From assembly GCA_934525405.1 (NCBI GenBank), contig CAKSZF010000004.1, positions 1-64,000 on the forward strand: 64,000 nucleotides of DNA, given 5' to 3'. The DNA is from an uncultured Faecalibacterium sp. Its GTDB lineage: Bacteria; Bacillota; Clostridia; Oscillospirales; Ruminococcaceae. Made by a program: the position numbers and the translations under genes. The notes below the pieces were generated by a model that made no database searches, was not told the origin of the DNA, and saw only the letters and a list, made by a program, of their open reading frames with translations. Positions 24,441 to 32,931 of the stretch are shown here, one piece after another. The first letter of the stretch is position 1, and each line of letters begins with the position of its first letter.

Positions 24441-25589
24441 TTACAGCTGGCTCTTATACAGCTCCACGATCTCCTCCACGCTGGTGTCGCGGGGGTTGCC
24501 GGGACGGCAGGCGTCTGCGAAAGCGGACTCTGCGAGGAACTGGATGTCCTCTTCCTTCAAAATACCGTGCAGGTTTGCGGGGATGCCCACGTCTGCGCTC
24601 AGCTGCTTGACGGCGGCGATGGTAGCATCAGCGGCCTCCACGTCGTTCATCTCGTCGATGCCCATAACGCCCATAGCCTTGCCCACGGCGCGGTAACGCT
24701 CCCCGGCAACGCTCTTGTTGTACTCCAGACCCACCGGCAGCAGGATGGCGCAGGCCACACCGTGCGGGGTGTCATACAGGGCAGACAGGCCGTGTGCCAT
24801 GGAGTGGACAATGCCCAGACCCACGTTGGAGAAGCCCATACCGGCAATGTACTGACCCAGAGCCATGCCCTCGCGGCCCTCCGGGGTGTTCTGCACAGCG
24901 CCGCGCAGGCTCTGGCTGATCAGCTTGATGGCTTCCAGATGGAACATATCGGAAATGACGCAGTGACCCTTGGTGATGTAGCCCTCGATGGCGTGGGTCA
25001 GTGCATCCATACCGGTGGCGGCGGTCAGACCCTTGGGCATGGAGGACATCATATCGGGGTCGACCACAGCGATCTCGGGGATATCGTTGGTATCCACGCA
25101 GACGAACTTGCGCTTCTTCTCCACATCGGTGATGACGTAGTTGATGGTGACCTCAGCAGCAGTACCGGCAGTGGTAGGCACTGCAATGGTGAACACCGCG
25201 TGCTTCTTGGTGGGGGCAACGCCTTCCAGAGAGCGGACGTCTGCAAACTCGGGGTTATTGATGATGATGCCGATGGCCTTTGCGGTATCCATGGAGGAGC
25301 CGCCGCCAATGGTCACGATGCAGTCAGCCTCGGCAGCCTTGAAGGCAGCCACGCCGTCCTGTACGTTGGCGATGGTGGGGTTGGGCTTGATCTCGCTGTA
25401 AACAGCGTAGGCAAAGTTTGCAGCATCCAGCAGGTCGGTGACCTTTTTGGTAACGCCGAACTTGATCAGGTCGGGGTCGGAGCAGACGAAAGCCTTCTTG
25501 TAGCCGCGGGCGGTCAACTCGGGAACGATGTTCTCGATAGCACCGTGGCCGTGGTAGGAGATGGTATTCAGAACAATGCGGTCAGCCAT
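24441..25589 (-). CDS. fucO: Iron-dependent alcohol dehydrogenase, lactaldehyde reductase-like
   Basis: A 382-residue group III (iron-containing) alcohol dehydrogenase. NAD site GGGSSMDTAKAIG; metal ligands in DALTHAIEGY and HSMAHGLSALYDTPHG. Length and the segment PTTAGTAAEVTINYVITD closely follow FucO, which reduces L-lactaldehyde to 1,2-propanediol in fucose/rhamnose breakdown. No fucose genes are nearby, so other short aldehydes (for example 1,3-propanediol-type) are possible. The ATG follows GGAGGATTTGT. Confidence 0.85.
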   Translation of the reverse strand: MADRIVLNTISYHGHGAIENIVPELTARGYKKAFVCSDPDLIKFGVTKKVTDLLDAANFAYAVYSEIKPNPTIANVQDGVAAFKAAEADCIVTIGGGSSMDTAKAIGIIINNPEFADVRSLEGVAPTKKHAVFTIAVPTTAGTAAEVTINYVITDVEKKRKFVCVDTNDIPEIAVVDPDMMSSMPKGLTAATGMDALTHAIEGYITKGHCVISDMFHLEAIKLISQSLRGAVQNTPEGREGMALGQYIAGMGFSNVGLGIVHSMAHGLSALYDTPHGVACAILLPVGLEYNKSVAGERYRAVGKAMGVMGIDEMNDVEAADATIAAVKQLSADVGIPANLHGILKEEDIQFLAESAFADACRPGNPRDTSVEEIVELYKSQL

Positions 25590-25648
25590 AATACAAATCC
25601 TCCAAATCTGTTTGCAGCCGCCTTTCCGGCGGCGTTCCTCTACGTTTC

Positions 25649-25677
25649 AGCATAGCACATCGTCAAAAAATTTGCAA
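25649..25677 (-). promoter_or_regulatory. Promoter of the FucO-like gene
   Basis: Minus-strand TTGCAA (25677-25672) and TATGCT (25654-25649), 17-bp spacer. Confidence 0.65.
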
Positions 25678-25779
25678 TGTAAAATTGTTTAAAATTGTAG
25701 CATATTTTTATACTTGTGTATTGTTTTCTATCATTTTTGTCTGTTTTCCGGCATTATTATCCCCTGCAAAAAACAATCC

Positions 25780-25808
25780 TTGCCAAATAGCCGTGCCTGT
25801 GTTATACT
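25780..25808 (+). promoter_or_regulatory. Promoter of tRNA-Thr
   Basis: TTGCCA (25780-25785) and TATACT (25803-25808), 17-bp spacer, 15 bp before the tRNA. Confidence 0.75.
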
Positions 25809-25823
25809 ATTCAGGTAACCTTT

Positions 25824-25898
25824 GCTGGTGTGGCGCAATGGCAGCGCAACTGATTTGTAATCAGTGGGTTGCAGGTTCAACTCCTGTCACCAGCTCCA
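25824..25898 (+). tRNA. tRNA-Thr (anticodon TGT), CCA encoded
   Basis: Acceptor GCTGGTG pairs with CACCAGC; the anticodon stem ACTGA/TCAGT holds the loop TTTGTAA with anticodon TGT; the T arm reads GCAGGTTCAACTCCTGT. The discriminator is T followed by encoded CCA (25896-25898). A terminator follows at once. Confidence 0.95.
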
Positions 25899-25900
25899 AG

Positions 25901-25940
25901 AAAAGCCGCTTAGATTCGTAGAAATCTAGGCGGCTTTTCT
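25901..25940 (+). terminator. Terminator after tRNA-Thr
   Basis: AAAAGCCGCTTAGATT (25901-25916) pairs with AATCTAGGCGGCTTTT (25923-25938) with wobble pairs, ending in TTTTCT. Confidence 0.75.
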
Positions 25941-26090
25941 CTGTTTTAACACACTTTTGGTATCGTGCGCATTGTCTGGCACTCCTCTGAACGATGAGCA
26001 ACAGCGCTAAAAGGGGCTTGGGGTGTTCCCCCGCAGACATTTTGGGTGTATAATGGTAAAAACGCACTCAAATCAAAGGAGGAACCAAGC

Positions 26091-26939
26091 ATGATCCAAT
26101 TCGGTCTGCGTCTGCACGACGCGGAAAAGCTGCCCATTGAGCAGGTGCTGCCGCTGGTGCGCCAGAAGGGCTTTTCCTGCGTGCATCTGGCACTGAGCAA
26201 ATCCCTGAAGGAGGTGCCCAACACTCCCTCTGCCCTCACCCCCGGCTACGCGGCCTATCTGCGCCGCCTGTTTGCCAAAAACGAGCTGGATATTGCGGTG
26301 CTGGGCAACTACCTGAATCTGGCGCACCCGGATGCGGATGCTCTGCACGCCATTCAGGAAAAGTACTACGCGCATATCCGCTTTGCCAGCCTGCTGGGCT
26401 GCGGCATGGTGGGCACCGAGACCGGTGCACCCAACGCGGAGTACAAGTTCTGCCCGGAGTGCCGCAGCGATGCCGCCCTTGCCACCTTTATCAAAAACTT
26501 CAAGCCGGTGGTGCGCTGCGCCGAGCAATACGGCGTGACCATTGCCATTGAGCCGGTGGTCAAGCATATCGTGTATGACGCCCGCCGCGCCCGCACCGTG
26601 CTGGACGAGATTGGCAGCCCCAATCTGCAGATCCTGCTGGACCCAGTGAACCTTTTGAACATGGAAAACGTAGACCAGCGGGAGGAAGTGTTCGCCGAGG
26701 CCATCGAACTGCTGGGCAAGGACGTTGCCATGATCCACTTCAAGGACTTTTTGCGGCAGGATGCCGGCGGACAGCTGGCCGCTACCGGTGCCGGACAGGG
26801 CGGCATGGGTGACTACCGCACCATTCTGCGGTTTGCCAAGGAACAGAAGCCCTATGTGTTCGCCACCTTGGAGAACACCACCCCGGAAAACGCCGTCCAA
26901 TGCTTGCACTATCTGCAAAAACAGTACGACGAGTGCTGA
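26091..26939 (+). CDS. Sugar phosphate isomerase/epimerase-like TIM-barrel protein
   Basis: A 282-residue protein of the xylose-isomerase-like barrel family (PF01261). Features include GVTIAIEPVVKH with the metal Glu, LQILLDPVNLLNMEN with Asp, and MIHFKDFLR with His. The ATG at 26091 has AAAGGAGG upstream. Members isomerise or epimerise sugars or their phosphates; the substrate is unknown and no sugar operon adjoins it. It stands between tRNA-Thr and a terminator. Confidence 0.85.
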   Translation: MIQFGLRLHDAEKLPIEQVLPLVRQKGFSCVHLALSKSLKEVPNTPSALTPGYAAYLRRLFAKNELDIAVLGNYLNLAHPDADALHAIQEKYYAHIRFASLLGCGMVGTETGAPNAEYKFCPECRSDAALATFIKNFKPVVRCAEQYGVTIAIEPVVKHIVYDARRARTVLDEIGSPNLQILLDPVNLLNMENVDQREEVFAEAIELLGKDVAMIHFKDFLRQDAGGQLAATGAGQGGMGDYRTILRFAKEQKPYVFATLENTTPENAVQCLHYLQKQYDEC

Positions 26940-26986
26940 CTTAAACTGCACGCTGCTGTCCGCAGCCGTCTGTGGTTTTATGGTAT

Positions 26987-27031
26987 AAAAAAGTCTGAAC
27001 CGATGGCTGATGCCTCAGTTCAGACTTTTTT
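26987..27031 (+). terminator. Terminator after the TIM-barrel gene
   Basis: A perfect 14-bp inverted repeat (26987-27000 and 27018-27031) with T-rich 3' arm. Confidence 0.85.
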
Positions 27032-27053
27032 GTTATTCTATGTCAGTAGGTAG

Positions 27054-27125
27054 TTAGACTCTTACCAAGCCGTCCACGCTTAGCACAACGCCGGTGATGT
27101 AGAACGCCTTCTCCGAGGCATCAAG
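27054..27125 (-). pseudogene. C-terminal remnant of a short-chain dehydrogenase (SDR)
   Basis: The minus strand here reads LDASEKAFYITGVVLSVDG followed by LVRV and a stop. FYITG-V-L-x-VDGG is the typical end of SDR oxidoreductases such as FabG. Upstream in the same frame a stop appears within a few codons and the neighbouring acetyltransferase begins its 3' end, so only about 23 residues of the gene are left. Confidence 0.6.
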
Positions 27126-27134
27126 AATTGTTTG

Positions 27135-27653
27135 TCAATTTTCGGAAGCTGATGGCAGGGTATTCTCGTAAGAGCTGTCCAGCCGCATCTGGTACCACAC
27201 CACCCCGCCGTGGGTGGAAGCGGAAACGCCCTCGTTCACAAAGCCGAACTTTGCATAGTAGTGTAAAAGTTTCTCCTTGCAGGTCAGCACAAGCCCCTTG
27301 CGTCCCTGTGCGCGGGCATCTGCGATGGCTCTTTGCAGCAACAGTCCGGCATAGCCCCGGCGGCGGCAGCGCGGGAGGGTGTTCACCCCGAAAATCATCT
27401 GCCATGCGCCGTTTTCATTGTGCAGGGCGGCATCTGCGTACATTTCATCGGTCAGGTCGGGCGTGTCGGTGCAAAAGCCGTCCACAAAGGCCACCAGCTC
27501 CCCCTGCTCAAACAGCAGCCAGAAATGCTCCGCATAGTGTGCCAGCCGCCCGGCAAATTCTTCTGCTGTGGCAGCCTCCGCTGCCGGAAAACAGGCCGCC
27601 TCCACGGCGGCAATGGCCTGCAAATCATCCATGGTCGCGTTGCGTATCTCCAC
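27135..27653 (-). CDS. GNAT-family N-acetyltransferase
   Basis: A 172-residue acetyltransferase. The acetyl-CoA loop is RCRRRGYAGLLLQRAI with the preceding strand GAWQMIFGVNTLP, and the C-terminal Y-x-K-x-GF motif is HYYAKFGFVNEG. This arrangement is like the arylalkylamine/RimI-like group. I chose GTG at 27653 because GGAGGAGAG precedes it; no ATG in the frame has a ribosome binding site. Substrate unknown. Confidence 0.85.
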   Translation of the reverse strand: MEIRNATMDDLQAIAAVEAACFPAAEAATAEEFAGRLAHYAEHFWLLFEQGELVAFVDGFCTDTPDLTDEMYADAALHNENGAWQMIFGVNTLPRCRRRGYAGLLLQRAIADARAQGRKGLVLTCKEKLLHYYAKFGFVNEGVSASTHGGVVWYQMRLDSSYENTLPSASEN

Positions 27654-27778
27654 AGTATCTCTCCTCCCTTTTTGTAATGTCAGTATACCACAGCTGCCGC
27701 GCAAGGGCAAAATATTTGCATCTGTTCCCCGTCCGTGTTACAATGGCTATACTACGCTTGGAAGGGAGTTGAAACGCC

Positions 27779-29839
27779 ATGCCCACCGAAAACCGCACTA
27801 CCTTAACGCCGGACACCCCGGTGCGCTACCTGAAAGGGGTGGGGCCCAAGACCGCAGAGCGGTTCGAAAAACTGGGCATCGTGACGCTGGCAGACCTGCT
27901 GTGCCACTACCCCCGGCGGTACATCGACTTTTCCAAGCCCTACTCCATCGCGGAAGCCCCCGCCGACACCGAATGTGTGGTAAAGGCCGAAGTGTTTGCA
28001 AAGCCCGGCGGGCGCATTCTGCCGGGCGGGCGGCGGATGGAGCGCATCACTGCCGGGGACGATGTAGCCAGTCTGGAGATCACATGGTTCAATAACCCCT
28101 ACGCCACCCAGAAATTGCAGCTGGGGCAGGAATACTATTTTCAGGGCATCGTCACCGGCGGGATGCTGCGCCGCCAGATGGTCAACCCACAGGTGCGCAC
28201 CGCTGAACAAATACAGGCCGCCCCCTTTGAGGCCGTTTACCCCCAGACCGAGGGACTGCCCAGCAGCGTCATCTCCCGCTGCATCCGGCAGCTTTTGCCC
28301 CATGCAGAGCTGCTGCCCGACCCGCTGCCGCCGGAGATGCTGCAAAAATACCGTCTGCTCCCCAAGGCCGAGGCGGTGCGCGCCATCCACTGCCCTGCCA
28401 CCGAGGAACAGGCCGCAGCAGCGCGGCGGCGGCTCATCTACGAGGAGCTTTTGGTGCTGCAATTGGGCATCGGGCGGATGCGCAGCCGGGGCGCTGCGGC
28501 CACCGGGGCACCCATGCGCCGCGCCGACCCAGCCCCTTTCTGGCAGAGCCTGCCCTTTGCCCCCACCGGGGCGCAGCGCCGTGCAGTGGAGGAGATTTTA
28601 AACGATATGGCGGGCGAAACCGCCATGAACCGCCTGTTGCAGGGCGATGTGGGCAGCGGCAAAACGCTGGTAGCTGCTGCCGCCATCTGGGCGTGCATCC
28701 GGGCGGGATATCAGGCCGCGCTGCTGGCGCCTACCGAAATTCTGGCCGCGCAGCACGCCGAGGGGCTCAACCGGCTGCTTGCCCCCTTCGGGATGCGGGT
28801 GGCCCTGCTGACCGGCGGCATGAAGGCCGCCGCCCGCCGCACCACGCTGGCTGCCATCCGCAAGGATGAAGCCGACCTTGTGGTGGGCACCCACGCCCTG
28901 ATGAGCGAAGGGGTGGAGTTTGCCCGGCTGGGTCTGGCGGTCATCGACGAGCAGCACCGCTTTGGGGTGCGCCAGCGCGGCGCACTGGCCGAAAAGGCCG
29001 CGAACCCGCACCTGCTGGTCATGAGTGCCACCCCTATCCCCCGCACGCTGGGGCTTTTGATCTATGGCGACTTGGACATCTCCATTCTGGACGAGCTGCC
29101 CCCCGGGCGCACCCCGGTCAAGACCCGGTGCATCACCGGCAAGCGGCGGCAGGACCTGTACCGCTTTCTGGACAGCGAGATCGACAAAGGGCGGCAGGTG
29201 TATCTGGTCTGCCCCGCCATCGAGGATGTGCCGGACGGCGGGCTGAACGCCGTCAAGACCTACTACGAGGACATTGCCAAAGCGCTGCTGCCCGACCGCC
29301 GAGTGGGGCTGATGCACGGCAAGCTGAAACCCAAGGAAAAAGCCGCCATCATGGAGGATTTCAAGGCCGGGCGGCTGGATGCACTGGTGTCCACCACCGT
29401 CATCGAGGTGGGCGTGGACGTGCCCAATGCCAGCGTGATGGTGATTGAAAACGCCGAGCGCTACGGTCTGAGCGCCCTGCACCAGCTGCGCGGACGTGTG
29501 GGGCGCGGCGCTGCCGAGAGCTGGTGCTTCCTTGTCAGCGACAACACCAGCGAGGCCGTGCAGAAGCGGCTGAAATTCCTCTGCTCCACCACCGACGGCT
29601 TTGCCGTGGCACAGTACGACCTGGAGACCCGCGGCCCCGGCGACTTTTTCGGCAGCCGTCAGCACGGCCTGCCCACCTTGCAGATCGCCGACCTGATGAA
29701 TGACACCCGTACCCTGCACGCCGCCCAAAGCGAGGCCGCCGCATTGCTTGCCGCCGACCCGCTGCTGGAAAGCCCTGCCCACGCTTTGCTGGCCGCGCAG
29801 GTGCAGCAGATGTTCGACAAGGCCGGGCCGATGAATTAA
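27779..29839 (+). CDS. recG: ATP-dependent DNA helicase RecG
   Basis: A 686-residue RecG that remodels stalled replication forks and Holliday junctions. An N-terminal wedge domain opens with YLKGVGPKTAERFEKLGI and an OB fold; Walker A is GDVGSGKT, the Walker B box DEQHRFGVRQR, motif III MSATPIPRT, and motif VI HQLRGRVGRG; the QxR-type C-terminal region follows. Full length for the family. The ATG at 27779 follows GAAGGGAG. Confidence 0.97.
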   Translation: MPTENRTTLTPDTPVRYLKGVGPKTAERFEKLGIVTLADLLCHYPRRYIDFSKPYSIAEAPADTECVVKAEVFAKPGGRILPGGRRMERITAGDDVASLEITWFNNPYATQKLQLGQEYYFQGIVTGGMLRRQMVNPQVRTAEQIQAAPFEAVYPQTEGLPSSVISRCIRQLLPHAELLPDPLPPEMLQKYRLLPKAEAVRAIHCPATEEQAAAARRRLIYEELLVLQLGIGRMRSRGAAATGAPMRRADPAPFWQSLPFAPTGAQRRAVEEILNDMAGETAMNRLLQGDVGSGKTLVAAAAIWACIRAGYQAALLAPTEILAAQHAEGLNRLLAPFGMRVALLTGGMKAAARRTTLAAIRKDEADLVVGTHALMSEGVEFARLGLAVIDEQHRFGVRQRGALAEKAANPHLLVMSATPIPRTLGLLIYGDLDISILDELPPGRTPVKTRCITGKRRQDLYRFLDSEIDKGRQVYLVCPAIEDVPDGGLNAVKTYYEDIAKALLPDRRVGLMHGKLKPKEKAAIMEDFKAGRLDALVSTTVIEVGVDVPNASVMVIENAERYGLSALHQLRGRVGRGAAESWCFLVSDNTSEAVQKRLKFLCSTTDGFAVAQYDLETRGPGDFFGSRQHGLPTLQIADLMNDTRTLHAAQSEAAALLAADPLLESPAHALLAAQVQQMFDKAGPMN

Positions 29840-29880
29840 AAAAGCGCTGTCGCTCGAAAAATTCGTGCGATAGCGCTTTT
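29840..29880. terminator. Bidirectional terminator between recG and the acyltransferase gene
   Basis: AAAAGCGCTGTCGC (29840-29853) pairs with GCGATAGCGCTTTT (29867-29880); A/T-rich ends on both sides serve the converging genes. Confidence 0.8.
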
Positions 29881-29882
29881 CT

Positions 29883-30995
29883 TTACACTTCTTTGCTCCC
29901 AACAATGTTTTGCAGGATGCGGGCGGTCAGGGCGTCCAGCTTTGTTTCCAGTGCAGGCAGGCGCAGCAGGCGGTAGAGCCGCTGATACACGGCATCCACT
30001 GCGTAGCCCGCCGCAGCGATCAGCAGCACCGCACCGGTCAGGTAAGCCAGCGAGGGCAGCAGCGCCCCGCTGAACCGGGGCAGGTCTACCAGCTGCCACA
30101 GCAGCGCCCGGGTAAAATCGCTGTCGTGCAGCAGATACACCCCGAAGGACAGCGGTGCCAGCCGAAAGACCCAGCGCCGCCAGTAGTCTGAACGAATGCG
30201 GATATTCTGGAATAGCAAAAACATTGCTGCCGAGGCGATGACCGTAGCCAGTGCCTGATAGCCGTTGACGGTATTCACAAAACCGTTCAGGTGCAGGGCG
30301 TTTTCCACCCGCAGCGCCAGCATCCGGTTGAACAGCCCCGCCGCCGAAGCTGCCAGATATGCCAGCAAACACAGCCCGCTAGGCACGGTCACCCGGTATT
30401 TGCGGAAATAAGCTGCAATAAAATACAGAGTGTAGAACCAGATAAAGCTGTATCCGTTATTCACAAAGGTTGCATCCGTTGCCCAGTAGAACAGCGTGCC
30501 CCACACGCTTTGCAGCAGCAGCGCCACCAGCAGCAGCGTTTTGTACTGCCGCCGGTCGAGGCTCTGCACCACCGCGTTCAGCACCGGCACCGAGAGGTAC
30601 ATCAGAAAATAGGCCGAGGCAAACCAGTAGCCGTTGGAGGTAAGCGGTAAAAGCGCCCGGAGCAGCGAAATGGCTGAAAGCGACACTGCCCCGGCCTTGA
30701 CCGCAACGCAGAAAGTGAGCATGGAGTAAAACCACACCTGTGCCCCGATGCGGAACAGCCGTCCGGCGTGGACAGACCCCTTGCGCTCCGACAGATAATA
30801 GCCGGAAAGCATTACAAAACAGTTTGTGGATACACGCGCCAGAATAAACAACAGCCAGTAGATCCAGAATGCCGCCGACCCCTGCGGTGCCGCACTGCCC
30901 AGCCCGCCGTGCCCGATGCCGTGCATCAGCACGATCATCACCATACTGAGAATGCGCATCGTCTCAAAGCCGCAATGCCGTTTTTGTTCTTCCAT
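29883..30995 (-). CDS. Acyltransferase-3 family membrane protein
   Basis: A 370-residue protein with about ten membrane segments. The start FETMRILSMVMIVLMHGIGH carries the conserved Arg and catalytic-type His of the acyltransferase-3 (OafA/WecH) family, and NCFVMLSGYYLSERK is the next family block. Members O-acetylate surface polysaccharides from the cytoplasmic acetyl-CoA pool. It is the last gene of an operon with a glycosyltransferase-like gene and a metallophosphoesterase, so surface glycan modification is likely. Confidence 0.87.
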   Translation of the reverse strand: MEEQKRHCGFETMRILSMVMIVLMHGIGHGGLGSAAPQGSAAFWIYWLLFILARVSTNCFVMLSGYYLSERKGSVHAGRLFRIGAQVWFYSMLTFCVAVKAGAVSLSAISLLRALLPLTSNGYWFASAYFLMYLSVPVLNAVVQSLDRRQYKTLLLVALLLQSVWGTLFYWATDATFVNNGYSFIWFYTLYFIAAYFRKYRVTVPSGLCLLAYLAASAAGLFNRMLALRVENALHLNGFVNTVNGYQALATVIASAAMFLLFQNIRIRSDYWRRWVFRLAPLSFGVYLLHDSDFTRALLWQLVDLPRFSGALLPSLAYLTGAVLLIAAAGYAVDAVYQRLYRLLRLPALETKLDALTARILQNIVGSKEV

Positions 30996-31015
30996 ACCCC
31001 GTTTTCCCCCTTACA

Positions 31016-32050
31016 TTACATTTCCCCTGTTTCCAGCTGCCGCAAAGCCTGCCGCACCTGCTGTTCCGGCCGCAGCCACGTTTGATAATACGCCGCATTG
31101 TGCTGCGCCATGGCTAAGATCGCCGCCGGGTCTGCCAGCAGCTGCCGCAGCTGCTCTTCACACTCCGCCGGTGATGTATACGTTTTATAGTTTTTGCCTT
31201 CTTCAAAGCCGCCCGGCAGGGTATACCGCAGCGGCTCGGTAACGATGGCACGTCCCGCCGCCACATATTCGCCCAGTTTCCAGCCGGTAGAGCCGTGCAG
31301 TCCGGTAGAAGCCACACAAATTTCCGTGTGCTGCATCCGGTGCAGATAGGCGCGCTTGCCGGTCAACTTGTCCGGCACGATCAGTTCCGGGCACAGCTGC
31401 CGGGCGCAGGCGTTGTCGGACACGCCGCCGGTGAACTGCGCCGGAAAGGCAGCTTGCAGCCGGTGCAGCAGCTCAATGCGGTCTGCGTTCACCTGCCGCC
31501 ACTCTGCCTGTAACTCCGGGTATTGCTGCACCGCCGGTTCCTCCGGGTCCCACAGACGGGTCAGAAAGAGGATGCGCGGCTTTTTGCGCACCCGGGTCAG
31601 CCGGGCTTCAAAGTCCTGCGGGTAGCAGCGGGTGGAAAGCGCCCACTGCTTCAGGCGGCTCTTTGCGCTGCGCTCCGCTTCCAGCGGCGAGCCCGGACAG
31701 GTAACGTAGTAGTTCAGCCCCAATGGCCGCAGCTTTGCGGGGATATCGCCCGGGAACTGCCGGTTCTTCTCGGCTGAAAAAGAACGTTTGAACACCACAT
31801 CCGCCCGGCTGAACAGCGCCAACACCGCCGCCGGGTCGTTGTAAAAGTAGCCGTCCATCAGGTCGAATACCACCGTGCGGCCGTCGATTTCCGTTTCCAG
31901 CAGCGCCTCCCGGGCAAGGGGACTGCCCTGCCGCTCGTCCTGCACCCGCAGGGTCAGTTCCCCGCGCTTTGCCAGCAGGATAAAGCCCGCCAGAATGCCG
32001 CTGATGTGCGCCGCACCCTCCCGGGTGGCAAGTTTTATTGTGACCTGCAT
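31016..32050 (-). CDS. Glycosyltransferase-like protein (GT-B type C-terminal half)
   Basis: A 344-residue protein I recognise only in part. The C-terminal region CVASTGLHGSTGWKLGEYVAAG followed by IVTEPLRYTLPGGFEEGKNY and a closing HNAAYYQTWLRPE helix looks like the nucleotide-sugar-binding half of GT-B glycosyltransferases; the N-terminal half is not assignable. No signal peptide. Genes on both sides (phosphoesterase, membrane acyltransferase) are spaced by 8 and 20 bp, so it probably works in surface glycan synthesis. Confidence 0.55.
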   Translation of the reverse strand: MQVTIKLATREGAAHISGILAGFILLAKRGELTLRVQDERQGSPLAREALLETEIDGRTVVFDLMDGYFYNDPAAVLALFSRADVVFKRSFSAEKNRQFPGDIPAKLRPLGLNYYVTCPGSPLEAERSAKSRLKQWALSTRCYPQDFEARLTRVRKKPRILFLTRLWDPEEPAVQQYPELQAEWRQVNADRIELLHRLQAAFPAQFTGGVSDNACARQLCPELIVPDKLTGKRAYLHRMQHTEICVASTGLHGSTGWKLGEYVAAGRAIVTEPLRYTLPGGFEEGKNYKTYTSPAECEEQLRQLLADPAAILAMAQHNAAYYQTWLRPEQQVRQALRQLETGEM

Positions 32051-32058
32051 ATTCCCTC

Positions 32059-32751
32059 CTATCGGTGGAACAGTCCGGTGCGCCGCTCACCCATGGGGAT
32101 GACATCGCAGAACACGCACCGGCTCTTGGTGGAAAGCTGCACATCCTTGTGATAGCAGCCGAAAAACCATTTTTCGTAGGTCAACTTGAGCAAGATCTCG
32201 TCCAAAAACAGGTGCAGACGGTTGCTCTCGCCAAGGGCAAGAGCGGTAAAATCCAAAAATCTGCTTGGTGCATCATGGGTCAGCACATAATCTACCTTGT
32301 ACCCCACTGCTTCCAGATTGCGGCGGCAGGTGTCGTACTCCTCGTCACTGGGCATCTCCTGCTTCCACCAGTTCACGCCCGGCTCCCGGTCATCCTTATC
32401 CTGACTTTCCGCGCCGCCGAAGCAGAGATAGGTCTTGCTCTCCAGCTCCAGCACACTGCCCCGGCACACATGGTACACATTGCCGCCAAGGCTCTGCACC
32501 CTGCTGCCGAACAGCTCCGTCTCCGGGTACTGTGCCAGCAGGTCGTAGTTTTCGTGGCTGCCGTCCAGAAACAGAATCGTGTAGGGGCGCTTGCGCAGCC
32601 AGTCTAGCCGCTTACGCTCTGCGGCGCTGCCGTCCCACACAAAGCCGAAATCCCCCAGCACCACCACGGTGTCCTTTTTGCCCAGCCAGCGCAGTTTGCC
32701 CTGCTTGAAGCGCTGGATATCGCCGTGGGTATCCCCTGTAAGATATACCAT
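32059..32751 (-). CDS. Calcineurin-like metallophosphoesterase
   Basis: A 230-residue phosphoesterase. Metal blocks: LTGDTHGD (residues 4-11), VVLGDFGFVWDG, FLDGSHENYD and YVLTHDAPS; the second GxHxH block appears altered to FFGCYHKDV. The ATG at 32751 follows GGGAGGGCAGG. First gene of the operon with the glycosyltransferase-like and acyltransferase genes. Substrate unknown. Confidence 0.85.
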   Translation of the reverse strand: MVYLTGDTHGDIQRFKQGKLRWLGKKDTVVVLGDFGFVWDGSAAERKRLDWLRKRPYTILFLDGSHENYDLLAQYPETELFGSRVQSLGGNVYHVCRGSVLELESKTYLCFGGAESQDKDDREPGVNWWKQEMPSDEEYDTCRRNLEAVGYKVDYVLTHDAPSRFLDFTALALGESNRLHLFLDEILLKLTYEKWFFGCYHKDVQLSTKSRCVFCDVIPMGERRTGLFHR

Positions 32752-32931
32752 TCCTGCCCTCCCTGCCGGAGCGAAAGAACGGTGTAAAACACCGCAAGGC
32801 TCTTGTAACGCCCCGGCAAACCTGTTATTATTATAGAACACAGCACACTTGCTGCAAAATCGATCTTCCGGCGCGCCGCACAGCGCAGCCTTATATAGTA
32901 TATATTATCGCTTTTTAAAGGAATTGTCCAC

